Shown piece after piece: positions 22,074 to 32,628 of a stretch of DNA of 64,000 nt. Made by a program: the position numbers and the translations under genes. Under the pieces are notes generated by a model. That model made no database searches and was not told where the DNA came from. It saw nothing but the letters and a program-made list of their open reading frames with translations. Within the stretch, counting starts at the first letter, position 1; each line of letters opens with the position of its first letter. This DNA comes from Monosiga brevicollis MX1 (taxonomy: Eukaryota > Opisthokonta > Choanoflagellata > Craspedida > Salpingoecidae), in assembly GCF_000002865.3 (NCBI RefSeq), contig NW_001865058.1, positions 1-64,000 of the forward strand, written 5' to 3'.

Positions 22074-22836
22074 TCTCTCTTACTCTCTCTTTCTCCCTCT
22101 CTCTCTTCTCTCTTCTCTCTCCTCTCTCTTCTCTCTCTTCTCTCTCTCTCTTCTCACTCTTCTCTCTCTTCTCACTCTTCTCATTCTTCTCACTCTCTCT
22201 TCTCTCTCTCTCTTTTCTCTCCTTTCTCTCTTTTCTCTCCTTTCTCTCTCTTTAAAGTTGCATCGTACCCACCACACACACACACACACACACACACGCA
22301 CGCACACTTGATCATTTCACTTTGAGCAAGCAGGGTAAGTGATTGCTGCGTGCTGTCTTGAGGACGTGTGTGTTTGTGCGTGCGTGCGTGCGCGACGGGC
22401 GGGCGTTGTTTGGCAGTGCCGCTGCTGTTGTTAAAAAAACCACAACCAGGGACTTGGATTCCACACGCGTTTGCTGCTTGCTGTATTCCATTCGGGTGGT
22501 AGCTCGTCTTGAGCAGATCGCCCGATGCCCCTTGGCCGAAAACGCAAAAAGTCATTAGACAGGGTGTGGCAGGCAAGACAATGATGCGCCTGCCTGGCTG
22601 GGCGAAGCAGCGAGTGGAGGAAGAGACTTTGATGGGGAGCGAGAGGTGGGCGCTGTTCGCAGCGTGGGGCTTGGTCAACAAATCTGGATCGTTTGAGCCG
22701 ACGGTAGTCATTTCTTTTCTTGATTGTCGTTCAGTTGAGTTGGGATTTCAACGTGGTGGACTGCCGGTGCGCTCAAGACCTCTGTTTTTCGGCCCACACT
22801 TGCAGATTATTGCAAGCGCATCCTCGCTCCGGCGCC
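21191..22836. repeat. Spacer with long CT-rich and CA microsatellites
   Basis: 22010-22250 is an almost pure pyrimidine tract of CT/CTCTT units, followed by (CA)n at about 22270-22300. Open frames across it are Ser/Leu or Arg/Glu runs made by the repeat. A minus-strand frame at 21637-21882 (contains WWWHVWCKPYVQRVHEMGNN) is unusually rich in Trp, Cys and Tyr but has no partner exons or family. The 3' end of the ankyrin gene and the promoter of the secreted protein gene must lie here. Confidence 0.6.
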
Positions 22837-23720
22837 ATGGGTTGCATGTACAAGATTGCCCTTTTGGGCTTGGCTGTTGCCGTGTTGAGCGTCAATGCAG
22901 AAAAGAGTTGCGAGTCTACCGCGTTTTCAAACGATCCTTTCACCGCTTATTGCCAGGAACAGGTCATTAAGGATCTGGTCGAAGAGCGCCTCGAAGCCCT
23001 TCTTGGCGCTCGTCTGCAAGCCGTAAGTTCGGTTGTCTCCATTCTGTAGCTTGCAGTTGATAACCTCACTCATTCTTTTCTTTCTCTTAGGTTCAAGATG
23101 CCATTCCTACAACCACGACCACATCCTCTTCTTCTTCCTCGTCCTCCTCTTCCTCCTCGTCCTCCTCGTCCTCCTCGTCCTCCTCATCCTCGACGACCAG
23201 CACAGCGCCTTGCAGTTCCGACGCTTATGAGCCCAATGACTCACCATCTGCAGCAACAACGCTCTACCCCAATGTCGGTGAATACTCTCCTTTGTTTGCT
23301 TGCCCCAGTGACGAGGACTACTTCAACGTCACCATCCCTGCCAACTATGAGTTCAACGTCACAATGACAACGGCCAACTCAGCTGATCAGGCAAACAATG
23401 GCGCTTGCCTTTTCAATAACGTTGAGGCATACAGTCTGTACAAAGACACTGATAATCAGCCCTTTAACAACATGGCCTCTGCAACTCCTTTCACGGCGCG
23501 CACAGATTCTGGCTCTGGTGGTGTTTTGCATATTGTGGTTAAGCAATCTGGCGGCACTGTACCCTGTGCTTACCAGCTGAGTATCACCTCTGCCTTGGCC
23601 TCAACCACCCCCTCCCCATCAACCACCACGAGCACCTCTTCCTCGACCTCCTCTTCCTCTTCCTCTTCCTCTTCCTCTTCCTCTTCGAGCAGTCCTTCGT
23701 CAACCTCCACTATTATCTAG
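22837..23720 (+). CDS. Secreted Ser/Thr-rich protein with PPC-like domain
   Basis: Two exons, 22837-23022 and 23091-23720 (GTAAGT donor, CTCTTAG acceptor), 271 residues. The ATG follows GGCGCC. The N-terminus is a signal peptide (MYKIALLGLAVAVLSVNA). After a short Cys-containing helical region comes a long serine run, then a beta-rich domain with SDAYEPNDSPSAATTL and ACPSDEDYFNVTIPA. This is the pattern of bacterial-type pre-peptidase C-terminal (PPC) domains, EPNDS...DYF. A second Thr/Ser tract ends the protein. No transmembrane segment or obvious GPI signal. Probably an extracellular or cell-coat protein; the Ser tracts are likely O-glycosylated linkers. No enzyme domain is present. Confidence 0.75.
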
Positions 23721-24396
23721 AGATAGCCAGCTCGTGCCCCTTTTCCGTCATCACTTGAGGAAGACTTTATTTGTGCCCTCGTTTCGGTCTTTTTTCTCCT
23801 TTCTTTTCATGCAACTGAGGTTCTTATTTCTCTGTAATTGAGTCGACCTCAGATGTCTTTCAAGCTTGGTTTTTGATTTACACGAATGGAATGTGAGAAC
23901 TCACCTGTCGATCAAAAGCTATTCTGACTGAAGCGGTCCACAGGGCAGCCCCATGCACTGTCTCAAACAGAAAGCCTCTGTCTCTTTCTCCTCTTTCCGA
24001 CGGATGATTTCACCAAAATTAAGTTGTTAATGACCAATCGTGTCGAAGTTGTAATTTTCAGAGCATGTCACAGGGGTTGCCCAATCGCGTTCGGTGTGTT
24101 TGAAGCCTCCTCCTCTCACAGTCGTGCTGTTCTCTCCATAGGGGGTCAGAGGATCCTCTGATCACCCCCGCCAATTTTTGCCAGAAAAACAAGTTGATAG
24201 AAGTCTTACCCACATGTAAATCTCGACGTCCAAATTTGAAATTTAAATTATTAATCTGATCAAACTTCACATCGATCCATCATGACCAGTCTGACTGTAA
24301 ATGAAAAATTTAACATCCAGATGTAATTTGATACAGTCAGTTGACTGGCGACTCGACTCGTGGGGCAGGAGGGCAACCAGCAGCTGCATCGCCGGC
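23721..24396. other. Spacer, AT-rich near 24180-24320
   Basis: No gene seen. The first part is 3' flank of the secreted protein gene. 24180-24320 is AT-rich with ATTTGAAATTTAAATTATTA and resembles the AT islands elsewhere in the window. Confidence 0.4.
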
Positions 24397-25101
24397 ATGA
24401 CGTCGTTGAGTGAAATGGTGATGCGACGGCATCCAGAGAAGCGTGAGGAGCTGATGGCCCTGCGTGGCTGTCAAGTGGAAGGTTGGCGCTGACTGCCTGT
24501 GCTCGTCTCTTTGGCTCTGTCTCTGGCTCTGTCTCTGGCTCTGGCTCTGTCTCTGTGTCTGCCTCCGTGTCTCTGACTGTGTCTGTGTCTCTGCCTCCGT
24601 GTGGGTGCTGAAGCCAGAAGAGATGGTTGAAAGTCTCATGCTGCAGCGCATCTCCGTTCTTGCTCGTGGCATCCCTTGTACCCGCAGGGGTAAAATATGG
24701 ACTCGGGGCGCTGGTGCTGGGCGGCGGCGGCATATTCTTGGCTGCGAGGCGTTATGCTCGCTCGGACCCAACCTTTCACATCTACGTTCCTCTGGTCACA
24801 GCTGGTACGTGGCACGCTAGGGCGAGTGGGCTTTGCCGCCATTGATCCTGTGGACCATTTTGGAGTGTTCGGCCCGCGGTTCTACCCCTCATCCTCTTCT
24901 TGTCGCTTCATCTCGGGGGTTTTTGTGTGTGTGCGTGTCTGTGTCTGTCTGTGTCTGTGTCTGTGTCTGTGTCTGTGTCTGTGTCTGTGTCTGTGTCTGT
25001 GTCTGTGTCTGTGTCTGTGTCTGTGTCTGTGTCTGTGTCTGTGTCTGTGTCTGTGTCTGTGTCTGTCTGTGTTCGTGTCTGTGTCTGTGTCTGTGTCCGT
25101 A

Positions 25102-25180
<79 letters not shown>

Positions 25181-25400
25181 GCCTGCCTGCCTGCCTGTCT
25201 GTGTCTTCCTTGCATCTGTTTGAAATGTGAACCCAGTTGGGGCTGCCGTGCTCTCAGCCGGGACATCCTGGATGGTGACCAACCGGGCCATGGAAGCCTT
25301 ACGGGCTCAGCGCTTGGCCAGCGCAACGAGCACTCAGCCTGCAGGCCCTCGGGCTGGACCTGCTCCAGCACAGACAGACCTGGAACTGCGCCGCGACTGA
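24397..25400 (+). CDS. Small protein with two transmembrane helices
   Basis: Probable three-exon gene. Exon 1 from ATG 24397 encodes [20 protein letters not shown]...; its donor is one of two phase-1 GTs near 24470-24482. Exon 2 (about 24690-24806) encodes a first hydrophobic helix ([19 protein letters not shown]), then [19 protein letters not shown]. The third exon starts at the AG near 25238 and encodes a second helix ([18 protein letters not shown]), then a Pro/Ala tail ending LELRRD and TGA at 25400. Joining exons 2 and 3 across a long microsatellite intron keeps the frame (phase 1). About 120 residues. No family recognised; size and basic loop would suit a small organelle-membrane protein, but that is a guess. 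Confidence 0.5.
24915..25205. repeat. (TGTGTC)n and (TGTC)n microsatellite inside an intron
   Basis: 24940-25080 is a nearly perfect TGTGTC hexamer array, about 23 units. 25100-25200 is a TGTC/TGCC tetramer array of about 25 units. It lies inside the last intron of the two-TM gene and makes long spurious frames on both strands (Cys/Val and Thr/Asp/Gln runs). Confidence 0.9.
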
Positions 25401-25500
25401 ACCATTGTCCATACAGTTTTGCGGCCGTCATCACCTCGCCACCAAGCAACAACGTGGTTGCCGTATCGCTCGAGTTCACCCCCGCCGCCCTCAAGTCAGT

Positions 25501-25543
<43 letters not shown>

Positions 25544-26599
25544 CGTTGGACGTTATTCAGGGCTCTTCTGCTTGTGTATTGAAACGCTTCTTTGATCTGT
25601 TTTTGTTGAGCGATGGATGCGTCACGTCTTCAAGGCGGCAACGGGCTGCTAGGGGCGTGCTTGCCGTGCTGGACAGGCTACCCCTGCCACAGCCTCGGAG
25701 CTCGGGGGTGCCATTGGTGGGTGCCATGACCCGCGACGACTTCATGATGCTTGCAACCCCTTGCACATCCTCAAAGTGAACATGTGCCCTCTGAAATTGA
25801 ATCATCATACTCTTCAAATTGTCATGCTCACTCTGTAAAGTTGAATACAAAGGCACCGCAGGGACGGGGGCACACGTAGCTGGAAAGGCCCTGCCTGTCT
25901 CTCTTTAACTCAACCCCAGTCCCAACACTCTCTCTGCTCCTGCTTGCATTTACCTCTAGTGGTCGGTCGTCAACTCGACGCCTCTCTGTCAACACACACA
26001 CCCCATAACCCTCTCTCTCGCCCCTTCAGCATTTCCTTTTGTGTTACTGATCTTCCTTTTTTTTTTTTTTGGCAGCGCGGTCATATTTCCGTTTTTTGCG
26101 GCTTGACGTCGCGTCCGGATCGGGTCGGTTCAGTGGCCTTAATCTACTGTAGACGTGCGGGATTCAAGGTAGATGCATTTTGATACCGCGTCGACTGCTC
26201 TTGAGCTAGGGCGTCAGGGATGATGGACCGCGGCTCACGCTCTCACCGGCTCACCGGCTCACCGCATCGTTCGATGCGCTCTCCGCAGCATAGCATCACG
26301 GTGCTCAGACCACTGGTCATCTTGCTCCGTTGACCGAGGGCCACTTTTTTTTTTTAAACCCCTTTTGGGAAAGAGGTGTGTGTGCATGATTGACTCGGAC
26401 CCAGATGCGGGCTCGTCACAGCCAGAACCATCCTTTCTCAACTCGGGTGCCCAGAGCTCCAAAAGGCCGTCGTTTGATGCCTGTCGATGACTGCTCCTTG
26501 TCTCACTCTTTGCTTTATGTGGCGTACTTCTTGGACAGTGCTGTAGATTGCCAGCTAATGCGCAGCAGAGCGCTCGCAGTTCCAACAAACCGTTGACCA
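25401..26599. other. Spacer upstream of VPS4
   Basis: Contains (CA)n at about 25503-25538 and a T run at about 26057. No coding signal recognised. The last few hundred bases should hold the VPS4 promoter; no TATA box seen. Confidence 0.4.
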
Positions 26600-28672
26600 T
26601 GTCCAACGACATGGTGCGCAAGGGCATCGAGCTCGCCAAGGAAGCTACTGAACTCGACCGCCAGGAGAAATTTGAAGAGGCCAAGCATGGTTACGAATCT
26701 GCTGTCCAGTATCTCATCATGGGCCTCAAATGTGGGTTTGCCGCTGTCTGATCCGCCACAACGCAAAGCTCCACCCAGACTCTCAAGCCGTCTCAGCAAT
26801 CCGACCTCTGCTCACTTTTTTTACCCATGCGTAGATGAGAAGAACAAAACAACCAAGGACATGATCAATGCCAAATGCGGTGAATATCTTTCTCGAGCTG
26901 AACAACTCAAGGATAAGCTCTCTGGCGCGAACAAAGTTGGTCCCCCCTAGCTTCCCGCAGCCATCATCCCTTTTCCTTCCTTCTCCCCTCCTCTTTCTTG
27001 GCCATTTTATTTAATTCTCAATGTTCTTTTCCCCATCCTGCGCACCGCGCTGCACAGAAGAAGCCCGTCGTAGAAGGCGGGAGTGGCTCAGACGGTGATT
27101 CGGAGGAAGACCCGGAGAAAAAGGCGCTCCAAACCGCTCTCGAGTCGGCCGTTGTGGTGGAAAAGCCCAACATCAAGTGGTCTGACGTTGCTGGTCTTGA
27201 TGGCGCCAAGGAAGCCCTGCAGGAAGCCGTCATTCTCCCCATGCGCCTTCCACACCTCTTTACTGGCAAACGCCAGCCCTGGCGTGGTATTCTTCTCTAT
27301 GGTCCTCCGGGAACCGGTGCGCTCGCATGTCCCCACGCATATACGCATATCAGTGGGGGCTCACCCCTCCATGCCCCACCACTTCACGCTCACCGGTCAA
27401 TGGTCCACAGGCAAGTCCTTCTTGGCCAAGGCCGTGGCCACAGAAGCCAACAACTCGACCTTTATCAGTGTGTCTTCCTCAGACCTGGTCAGCAAATGGC
27501 AGGGCCAATCCGAACGGTTCGTGCTTGGTCCGTGCATGCTGTCGAGCCCTTTGTGCCCACATCCCGCTGTCGTCCTCTCATTAAAAAGCATCCTGCAATA
27601 GATTGGTCAAGACACTCTTTGACATGGCGCGTGAGCGCGCGCCCTGCATCATCTTCATTGATGAGGTTGATTCGTTGTGTGGAACTCGTTCTGAGAACGA
27701 GAGCGAGAGCTCGCGCCGCATCAAAACTGAATTCCTGGTGCAGATGCAAGGCGTGGGTCATAGCAATGACAATGTTCTTGTCCTCGGTGCCACAAACTTG
27801 CCTTGGGCCTTGGACTCGGCCATCCGCCGTCGGTACGTCGACTCCCGTTCTGGTTGTAGCTTCCCCTCTCGTTGTCGGTGTTGAGTTCGTTCTTGCTCCT
27901 CTGGCTCGGCGCTGTCTGATGTTCACCCGGACTCGGACCTCTGTTCACCTATTCTTTGCTTCAATAGCTTTGAGAAGCGTATCTACATCCCTCTGCCCGA
28001 CACTGCTGCGCGCCGCGTCATGTTCAAGCTTAATGTTGGCGACACGCGCTGCACCCTGACTGATGCCGACTACCTCGAGCTGGCCGGCTGCACCGAAGGC
28101 TACTCGGGTGCCGACATTGGCATTGTTGTCCGTGAAGCCATCATGGAACCAGTGCGCAAGGTTCAACAAGCAACTCATTTCAAGCAGGTACTCACCACCG
28201 CACCAACGCTTGCGCCCCGACGCTGCCGCAAGCTCTTTGTTCTTCTATTGTGCCGCGGCTCCTCCCATCGTGTGGTTCTCTGGTCACTCTTACCTGCGCC
28301 TGACTCCACTCTAGGTGACCGGACCTGTTCACGGCAAGCCTGGAGAGATTGCTCACGACATGTGGTCACCGTGCAGCCCGGGCGACCCAGATCCCTCCAA
28401 GCGCTGCATGACCTGGATGGATGTCGAACCGAGCAAGCTACTGGAGCCTCCAGTAGACATGGTGCGCTTTGTCGCCTCTCCTTGTCAAGCGATGCGCCCT
28501 TTTTTTTCCATGTTCGGTTACCACTCATCAAGCTCACTTGTTCGCCTGGTTTGCTGACCTGTTGACGCAGCATGACATGCGCCGTGCCGTCTCGCACACC
28601 AAGCCGACAGTGAATCACGAGGATTTGGAGCGTATTGATCAGTTTACCCGTGACTTTGGTCAGGATGCTTAG
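26600..28672 (+). CDS. VPS4: VPS4 AAA ATPase (ESCRT-III disassembly)
   Basis: Eight exons: 26600-26731, 26835-26935, 27058-27316, 27411-27516, 27602-27832, 27968-28187, 28315-28461, 28571-28672. An N-terminal MIT domain ([20 protein letters not shown] ... [10 protein letters not shown]) binds ESCRT-III tails. The linker is acidic ([13 protein letters not shown]). The AAA module has Walker A GPPGTGKS (split by the intron after 27316), Walker [13 protein letters not shown], the pore-loop region KWQGQSER and sensor [10 protein letters not shown]. The C-terminus has the Vps4 beta-domain region and final helix ([18 protein letters not shown]). It works in multivesicular bodies, abscission and membrane repair. 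Length and all motifs are standard. Converges on the minus-strand septin gene. Confidence 0.95.
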
Positions 28673-29080
28673 AGGCTGCAGTCATGTAGCTTTGCGTGCC
28701 GTTCAGGGGTTTTGAGGGTGAGGGGGAGGTGTTTGTCTCAATTTTTTTTTTGCACAAAAAATCTATCGCTTTTTTTTTTTTTCTTCTTCTTCTTCCTGCC
28801 TTTTTTTTCCGGCGCCGCAGCTTGTTAGAGTGTGAGGACGTGGCTGAATTTGCCTTTCAAGTTGCCTCTGCTCGCTGGCTACACGCTAAAAAAAAATAAA
28901 GTGTCCGCGCTGTGTCTCGAGGTACCATTCGAGTTGCAAGCAAAGCGTGATGGTAGTTATACGATTTCCACAGGGACACAAACTCTTATGCGGAATGCTA
29001 ATCACGTCAATACGTATCATGTACATAACAGAGGCAAACAAGACATACAAAGAAGCCAAGATCATGAGACAGTCAGGGGC
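28673..29080. other. Shared 3' spacer between VPS4 and septin
   Basis: Convergent intergenic region with poly-T and poly-A runs (28740-28800, 28885-28900, including AAATAAAG). These are likely the 3'-UTR and polyadenylation regions for the two genes. Confidence 0.5.
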
Positions 29081-31478
29081 TTAATGGAGGCGAAAGCCGG
29101 TTCGGCGCTTGGCGAGCGTGCCCTTGGCTTCTTGCTGCTGTGTAAACTCTTGGCGCTGCTGCTCTAGTTCGCGTCGCTTCTCCTCGACCTCATCGCGTCG
29201 TTGTGCCAGACGCATCTCAAGGGCCTCTTTCTGCCGCTTGAGCTTGGTTTCCTCGCTAGGGGTGCGGCCATGATTAGGAAAATGACAAACGCGAAAGCCG
29301 GGGTATGCAAACACACGAGCCAGCAATTGGGACCGATGATTGCCCTTGCACTGGGGCACGTCGCCATTGGAGTCGGGTGCGACTTACTCGGCAAATGCAG
29401 CTTCACGCTTGGCAACTTTTTCCAGGAACGAATTGTAGAGCTCGGCAAACTTGGTCTCCAACTTGTGCTCGTGCTTGGCCTAACAATGAGATTGGCAATC
29501 GCACGCGTTGTGGTGAGTATTGCTGGCAACCATTGGAGGTGTTCAATCCCGAGAGAACGCAAGAAGCAACGTCGCACTTTGTGAGTCTTGATGGCGTCGA
29601 GGGGGTTGCTCTCGCTCTGAAGCACCATCCGCGAGGAGCGCTTCATGGACTCTGAAAAGGAAATGCCAGAGAGATGTTCGGCGCGAAACTTTTCATAGTG
29701 ACTGTCATTTGTGGTGTCAATCAGATTTTGGAGGTATGTGCTGCAAATCAAAGCAAGCGTTGGCAACGTGAATAGACCATCACCGGCGAGCACCAATTCG
29801 CTGGCAAGGGCAAGGCGAGGCAAAGCAAGGGAGCAAAGGCCTAGCGAATGAAGACATCCGGAGAGCGACGGGCGCGGCACACGAACCGAAGAACAAGATC
29901 TCGGAGCAGGGTAAACTCGGAGTGGTCGGGATTCTCAACTAAAGGGACATGAGCAGGTTTCGTATGAGATCAAGATGAATGGACAAAGCGATCCGAGCAG
30001 AACGCAGGTGGATATTGTTTGGCACAGTCAGGCAACGGACCTTCAGCTGTGCCCCAGGGGTAGGTGCGGCCACGAACAGATTGGCCGTTGTTGGAACGCA
30101 CCACCTGCTGGCTGGAACAGATGGCAAAGGGAAGGCAAGAGCGGGCTTGCTGAATGGTGGGGTCATCGGCGAAGAGCGGATTTTGGCTCTCATCGGGAAA
30201 GCGGTAAATGGAAATGTTCTCTTCTTCGATGGTTTGCAGGACCTACGGGCCAGTGCAGGCGGAGGACAAAGAGGGGGGGGGGGGGGAGTTCTCGTGAGCA
30301 AAAAGCAAAGAATGGCGCACGACCACGTGAGCTCACGGCGCTGGGGTTGAAGCCAGGGGATACGCACGCGCTTCTTTAAGAGGTGGCATTCCTCATCGGT
30401 CAGGGTATCAGCCTTGGCGATGACGGGAATGATGTTGACCTTGTTCTGCAGTCGGCGCAGGACGTGAATGTCTAGTGCCCGCAGGCTGGAATGCAGAAAT
30501 AAGCGTTGGTGTGTGCAGAAAGGGGTGAGGCTGGCTGTTTTAGAATGCTGGGACGAGGGACGTGGGCCCGAGCGGTGCCGCTGGCGTTAAAACATGGCAC
30601 GCGGCTTGACGCACCCGTGCACGGAAGGGGAAATAAAGTAGAGGCAGCAGTGAACGCGGGTGTCAGGAATTTCAGTGCGGGTGAGGGCGCTTTCAGCGGC
30701 CTCGTAGGCCTCGAATTGCTGGGTGATGTACTGCTCAATGGCTTCCCAGCAACCCGTGTTGTTGATGGCGGACCCAAATCCAGGCGTATCGATGACAGTG
30801 AGCCGCACCTCCACCTGCAAGGACATGGGTGCATGGGTGAGGGGCTGATGAGGGAAGCAGCCAGTCCAAGCAAACGAGCGTCACCTACGCCATCTTCATT
30901 GAGCATGACGGTGGCTGAGCTGACGTCCATTGTTTGGGCCTGGCGTTCAGCTGCACAGTGGGGTTGAACAAGGGCGCGAATCGGTGTGAGCAAGGGAGCG
31001 AGCGAGCGAGGGGCAGCAAGACACCGATAGTTGAACCGATGACCCGCGGTTGTGGAGAAGCCGTGGGCAAGACCACCAAAGCAATGCACGCACTGGCTGA
31101 CGGATAGTCCTCGCGGATGTAAATGTCGCTGTTGAACAGGGAATTGATGAGGGTGGACTTGCCAAGGCCGGTTTGACCTGGGCACGAAATGAGGAGGACG
31201 AGCCAGCAGGCATGGCAGGGACGGTAAGAGACAACCTGGGTCACCCTTTTAATTTTGTCTTTTGTTTTTTTTTTCCCTTTGCCACTTGGCCAAGATGGCT
31301 GGCAAGCGTGAGCGGGGCGCGCGCAAAAGGGCGAGAAGAGGTGGGGCAAGTAGGGGGGGATCAAAGACGGACCAACGGCCATGATGGAAAAGTCAAAGCC
31401 CGCCTCGGTCACGCGCTGGTGAATTTGGTTGGGCAGGGAGACAAAGCCGATTTCTGCCAGATGCAGGGCCACGGCCAT
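29081..31478 (-). CDS. Septin GTPase
   Basis: Filament-forming septin. The likely start is ATG 31478 ([20 protein letters not shown]), running into the conserved SLPNQ...[10 protein letters not shown] entry of septins; an alternative upstream ATG at 31583 would need an intron whose phase I could not make fit. GTPase motifs: G1 GQTGLGKST (spliced after MAVG), G3 DTPGFG near 30785, G4 AKAD near 30415. The septin unique element region follows ([35 protein letters not shown]). A C-terminal coiled coil ([20 protein letters not shown], then [19 protein letters not shown]) ends at TAA 29081. Interrupted by about nine short introns. Acts at the cell cortex and division site. Head-to-head with the PH-domain gene, tail-to-tail with VPS4. 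Confidence 0.9.
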
Positions 31479-32393
31479 GCCGTAATGGAGCAAACATGAG
31501 AGCAAGCCCAGACGACACAATCACCCTCAGCAATCCCGTGGCGGTGTGCACCCGAAGGCGCCAAAGGTCGAACCTTGAGCCATGATGGCGGTCAACAAGA
31601 AAGAAAAAAAAAGGTGCGTGTACGGCGGTGGTCGACCGTTCAAGTGCGTCCTTTCAAATGCAACAGTGTCACTCGATAGCTCAAGTCCACGCCTGAGCGG
31701 AGAAGCCAAATGCAATCAGCACGCTGGCAGTACACGATCCACTGAACGACCGGGCTGCCGTTTCTCCGTCATGAGCACACACACACACACACACAAGAAA
31801 TGTCGACGAAAAATCAAAAACAACTTTAGAGAGATGATGCGGAGAGGTGTGCGTGGGCAGAGGTATGTAGCAATTGGAGGCTTGAGGTCGTGGTCGAAAC
31901 AACAAGAAATCAGAGAGGGCATGTGACCATGGTACCAGTAGCAGAGAGAGGCTTCACCTGCGAATTCAATTGTCAGACAAATCCTGAATGCACAGCGGAC
32001 ACCTTACAAATGCAGATAAGTGTAACATGTATTATACTTTTACAAATATAAAGTGTAATCTAGATCACACTTTGAAGCTCGTCCTTCAGCTCGAGGTGCA
32101 AGAACCGCTCGCGCCCTTGGTTTAAATTAGATATCAACCCTCTTAAATAAATTTATTTGTTTTGTAACTTAAAGTGTGATTTATAGTGCACTATCGTTCA
32201 ATGTCATTCCAGTTGTTCCTCTCTCTGACTGAAAAAAGTTCACTTCTGTGGCTGCATTAATGCTCGCACCTCCAAACATTATCCATCTCTGCTCACCCTT
32301 GAATTAACAAGGTCATACCCTCAACGACCACACGCCATCTCTGACCAAAAACAGTACCTCCAACCCTCTTTCTGGAATTTTTCCTCCATCTCG

Positions 32394-32425
<32 letters not shown>

Positions 32426-32628
32426 GTGAGAGGTGTGTGCCGCGCACGACGACGACGACGACGACCTCACGACCTCACGACCGACTGCGCGCGGAAAACA
32501 GCGGTGGCCGTCAGAGCTCTTTCACCGTCGGGGGCGGCTGTGGGGGGAAAGGTTGATGAGCCTTATGTGGACGGGGACTCTTTCTTTGTCTGTGCCGCTC
32601 GCTCGGTGAATTTGCGCCGGTCGTCATC
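31479..32628. promoter_or_regulatory. Divergent spacer between septin and PH-domain gene
   Basis: 1.15 kb head-to-head gap that must contain both promoters. It includes (CA)n near 31775-31795, an AT-rich block at 32000-32190 with an inverted-looking pair (TATAAAGTGTAATC near 32050 and AAAGTGTGATTTATAG near 32170), and (TC)n at 32400-32425. No coding sequence was recognised and no core promoter element can be assigned with confidence. Confidence 0.4.

Noticed and set aside
24697-25543. Cys/Val-rich (plus) and Thr/Asp/Gln-rich (minus) frames
   Set aside because: Generated by TGTGTC and TGTC arrays inside an intron; not proteins.
31527-31583. Upstream ATG at 31583 as septin start
   Set aside because: Reading from it hits a stop within 20 codons and no donor/acceptor pair gave the right phase; the ATG at 31478 runs directly into the conserved septin sequence.
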